From Cytophagales bacterium (lineage in GTDB: Bacteria; Bacteroidota; Bacteroidia; Cytophagales; Cyclobacteriaceae): DNA of 7,717 bases. A program made the position numbers and the translations under genes. Below the pieces are notes generated by a model that ran no database searches, was not told the origin of the DNA, and was given only the letters and a program-made list of their open reading frames with translations. The stretch is taken from contig JAJCYK010000198.1 in NCBI GenBank assembly GCA_029262935.1, forward strand, positions 1 through 7,717, in the 5' to 3' direction. The first letter of the stretch is position 1. Every line of letters starts with the position of its first letter. Of the stretch, positions 5,314 to 7,717 are shown one piece after another.

Positions 5314-7576
5314 ACGGATTCTAATACTTTTTCTATTGCCCCAGTTATTATGGGGGCAAGAAGAAATTCCTATAGGTACCTGGAGGACACATTTTAGTTT
5401 TAGGGACGCACATAGCATCGCACTGACCCAATCGGGCGCCTATTGTGCTGGGTCAAACAGTCTCTTCTTTCTAGATCTTGAAGATAACAGTCTAACCAAA
5501 CTTAGTAAAATAGATGGCTTAAGCGGTACGTCAATCCGTACGATCAACTTTCATGAGAGCTTGAATACTTTGGTTATTGCCTACAATGATGGTGTCATTG
5601 ATCTTTTAAGAGACGGCGAAATTAAGGAGATCAATGACATTGCGGAAACTCCCATTAGTGGGGGAAAAAGTATCCACCAAATCTTTTTCTCCGGGACAAC
5701 TGGCTACTTGTCCACGGATTTTGGAGTGGTGGTTTTAGATTTGATCAAAGAAGAGATAAGAGAAGCGTATACCAATATAGGAACAGATGGGTCTTCCATA
5801 CAGATCAATTATGGTACTGTATTTCAAGATAGTCTCTTTTTGGCCACCGAAGAAGGTGTAATAGCCGGTGCTTTGAATGATGATGTAAACCTTTTGGATT
5901 TTACCAACTGGAAGCGCTTCGGTCCAAGCAAGGGTATACCGGCGCAAAGTGTTTCTACAATTGCCACTTTCGATAATCGGGTAGTAGCTACCCTTGATGA
6001 AGACGGAGTATACTTTTATAACAACTCTGCCTGGGACAGGCTGGACTTTGACCTTAACGAAAAGGCTTTAGCTGTTTATCAAAGCCAAGATGCTTTACTG
6101 CTAACCCTAACCAGTCAACTGCTGGAAATTGATACTAATGACGACATTAGTTTCTCCTCTGATCCTTTATACGACAAACCAAAAATGGCGCTACGAGATG
6201 ATAGAGGTTTATGGGTAGCAGATGGTATTAATGGGCTTGTGACTTCAGCTTCGGGTACATTAAGCAGCATCTATCCTAGCGGACCTTTTTCAGACAGCTT
6301 ATCGTCTTTAACAAGAGTTAACAACAGCCTTATTGCATTGCCTCCAGGATATGACCCATTTGGTAGTCCACTAAGGACAAGACTAGGGGCCAATCAGTTT
6401 ACTAAAGGGGTTTGGACTAGTCTAAATGCCACTAATTTGCTAAATACCAGCCCATTTCCAGACATTACCGATCTGGTAGACGTCACCTTCAATTCTATTG
6501 ACAACAAGTATTACTTTGCCTCGTACGGAGAAGGTATTCTTCAATGGAATTCGGATGGCGTTTCCGAAATTCTTGATGAGAATAGTGCTGGGAGCACTCT
6601 TATCAACACCTCCTCAGGACGAAACGTTAAGATCACCAGTGTATTGAGTGCTGCAGACGGTACCATTTGGGCTACTAATCATGGAAATCCTCAGCCATTA
6701 CATCAATACAATCCCCTAGAGGAAAGTTGGAAAGCATTGGCCACTCCTTTTGTTTCGGCCCGGTTTCCATTGGACTTACAGGCCATGGATAATGGGGACT
6801 TTTGGATGCGTTTAGATCCCAGTGCTGGTGGGGGAATTTTTGTTATTAACGGTGAAACTGCAGAGCAGAAGTTATTAACCAATAGCATTGGTCAAGGAGG
6901 TCTTCCTAGTAGAATAGTGAACGATTTAGTCATCGATCGACAAGGACAGGTCTGGGCCGGTACAAATTCAGGCATTGCCCTTTATCCCTTTCCGTTTGAT
7001 ATTCTCGAACGCCCAGAGGTCAACGCTAGTACCGTTTTTATTGATGGCCGCCCACTTTTGAGGGACGAAAAAATCAACTCTATCGCTGTTGATGGAGGCA
7101 ATCGCAAATGGATAGGTACCGACAACGGACTGTGGTTATTTAGTGAACTTGGGGACCGTGTGATATTAAATTTTACAGCACAGAACAGCCCCTTGCCTAG
7201 TAATGTGATAGAAGATGTAGCCATTGATGAAACCAGTGGTGAAGTTTTTATTATTACAGATCAAGGTATGGTATCGTATCGAGGCACGGCTACTAATGGC
7301 AAAACCGCACATCAAAAAGTGCGCATTTTTCCAAACCCTATTACACGTGATTTCAGCGGCACTGTAGGAATTTCTGGATTAGTGAGTAACGCCATTGTTA
7401 AAATTGTTGATATAACCGGCCAATTGGTAACTGAGCTACGGGCTCAAGGAGGCACTGCCACTTGGAATGTTGCCGATTTTCAGGGGCGAAAAGTAAATTC
7501 GGGAGTCTATTTGATTTACAGCAGTAATGAAGAAGGTAATGAAACCTTTGTCGGTAAAGTTGCAGTGATAAACTAA
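5306..7576 (+). CDS. porZ: PorZ-like type IX secretion system attachment-complex protein
   Basis: From ATG at 5306 the product has 756 residues. It starts with a Sec signal peptide (MTKRILILFLLPQLLWG, cleavage near residue 17/18), followed by beta-propeller sequence with two-component-regulator-propeller style repeats: LWVADGINGL (Trp303), VWAGTNSGIALYP (Trp550) and KWIGTDNGLWLF (Trp602). The last 86 or so residues (671-756) are a T9SS type A sorting-type domain with FPNP near 675-678 and SGVYLIY near 732-738. Two propellers plus this domain, at this length, is the layout of PorZ, which with PorU, PorV and PorQ forms the cell-surface complex that processes T9SS cargo and in Porphyromonas gingivalis binds anionic LPS. 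A longer frame from 5162 is open but would bury the signal peptide inside tdk, so it is rejected. The start overlaps tdk by 8 bases and recO follows after 1 base. An ordinary T9SS cargo protein is the main alternative. Confidence 0.85.
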   Translation: MTKRILILFLLPQLLWGQEEIPIGTWRTHFSFRDAHSIALTQSGAYCAGSNSLFFLDLEDNSLTKLSKIDGLSGTSIRTINFHESLNTLVIAYNDGVIDLLRDGEIKEINDIAETPISGGKSIHQIFFSGTTGYLSTDFGVVVLDLIKEEIREAYTNIGTDGSSIQINYGTVFQDSLFLATEEGVIAGALNDDVNLLDFTNWKRFGPSKGIPAQSVSTIATFDNRVVATLDEDGVYFYNNSAWDRLDFDLNEKALAVYQSQDALLLTLTSQLLEIDTNDDISFSSDPLYDKPKMALRDDRGLWVADGINGLVTSASGTLSSIYPSGPFSDSLSSLTRVNNSLIALPPGYDPFGSPLRTRLGANQFTKGVWTSLNATNLLNTSPFPDITDLVDVTFNSIDNKYYFASYGEGILQWNSDGVSEILDENSAGSTLINTSSGRNVKITSVLSAADGTIWATNHGNPQPLHQYNPLEESWKALATPFVSARFPLDLQAMDNGDFWMRLDPSAGGGIFVINGETAEQKLLTNSIGQGGLPSRIVNDLVIDRQGQVWAGTNSGIALYPFPFDILERPEVNASTVFIDGRPLLRDEKINSIAVDGGNRKWIGTDNGLWLFSELGDRVILNFTAQNSPLPSNVIEDVAIDETSGEVFIITDQGMVSYRGTATNGKTAHQKVRIFPNPITRDFSGTVGISGLVSNAIVKIVDITGQLVTELRAQGGTATWNVADFQGRKVNSGVYLIYSSNEEGNETFVGKVAVIN

Positions 7577-7577
7577 C

Positions 7578-7717
7578 ATGATTCTAAAAACTCGAGGTAT
7601 AGTTTTAAAATACATTCGTTATCGTGAGACATCAATAATTGTCAACATCTATACTGAAACTCTAGGTTTGCAAAGTTATATCGTCAACGGAGTCCGATCG
7701 TCTCGCAGCAAAAAGAA
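7578..7717 (+). CDS. recO: DNA repair protein RecO, N-terminal part (3' end outside window)
   Basis: Forty-six codons and two further bases are visible before the window ends. The translated start (MILKTRGIVLKYIRYRETS, then IYTETLGLQSYIVNGVRSS) is the typical beginning of the RecO oligonucleotide-binding fold, including the LG-x-x-S-Y-x-V-x-G-V-R segment. RecO helps load RecA onto SSB-coated single-stranded DNA in the RecFOR gap-repair pathway, together with RecR. It starts one base after the porZ stop with no Shine-Dalgarno sequence, so it is almost certainly translated from the same transcript as ferredoxin, tdk and porZ. The full length cannot be judged here. Confidence 0.93.
   Translation, partial: MILKTRGIVLKYIRYRETSIIVNIYTETLGLQSYIVNGVRSSRSKK

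Noticed and set aside
4943..5418. Two overlapping minus-strand open frames opposite tdk and the start of porZ
   Set aside because: They lie entirely opposite strongly supported genes, have unnatural composition (Pro, His and Cys rich) and show no recognisable domain.
1..7717. Mobile elements, CRISPR arrays, tRNA/rRNA genes, riboswitches or toxin-antitoxin pairs
   Set aside because: None was seen on either strand; the genes are intact, tightly packed core functions with no terminal inverted repeats, regular spaced repeats or composition break noticed by eye.

Overview
The window looks like chromosomal core sequence from a member of the Bacteroidota. The evidence is an mreD-mrdA-rodA cell-shape cluster whose proteins are of the Bacteroidota type, a PorZ-like protein with a type IX secretion (T9SS) C-terminal sorting-type domain, and starts that mostly lack Shine-Dalgarno sequences. 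A Cytophagales-like marine or soil bacterium would fit, but that narrower placement is a guess from general protein flavour. There are no RNA genes, insertion sequences, CRISPR arrays or phage genes, and no gap above 300 bases lacks a gene.

Left block (1-3301, plus strand): the 3' end of mreD, then mrdA (PBP2, a transpeptidase), then rodA (a SEDS glycosyltransferase). Both junctions are 4-base stop/start overlaps. Together these genes encode the elongasome core that polymerises and crosslinks lateral-wall peptidoglycan. The rodA start is best read as TTG at 2018, not the upstream ATG at 1964.

Middle (3298-4299, minus strand): one gene of unknown function. It converges on rodA with stop codons overlapping by 4 bases, and its C-terminal segment carries an NELFxGD-type motif. 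A gap of about 85 bases (4300-4384) separates it from the next block and must hold the divergent promoters.

Right block (4385-7717, plus strand): a small [2Fe-2S] ferredoxin, tdk (thymidine kinase), porZ (T9SS attachment-complex component) and the first 46 codons of recO (recombination repair). The four genes are almost fused: 1-base overlap, 8-base overlap, then a 1-base gap. They are very probably one transcript, so an envelope secretion component appears to be co-expressed with nucleotide salvage and DNA repair genes.

I found no evidence of a new defence, mobile or otherwise exotic system. The least explained items are the minus-strand unknown gene and the make-up of the ferredoxin-tdk-porZ-recO operon.
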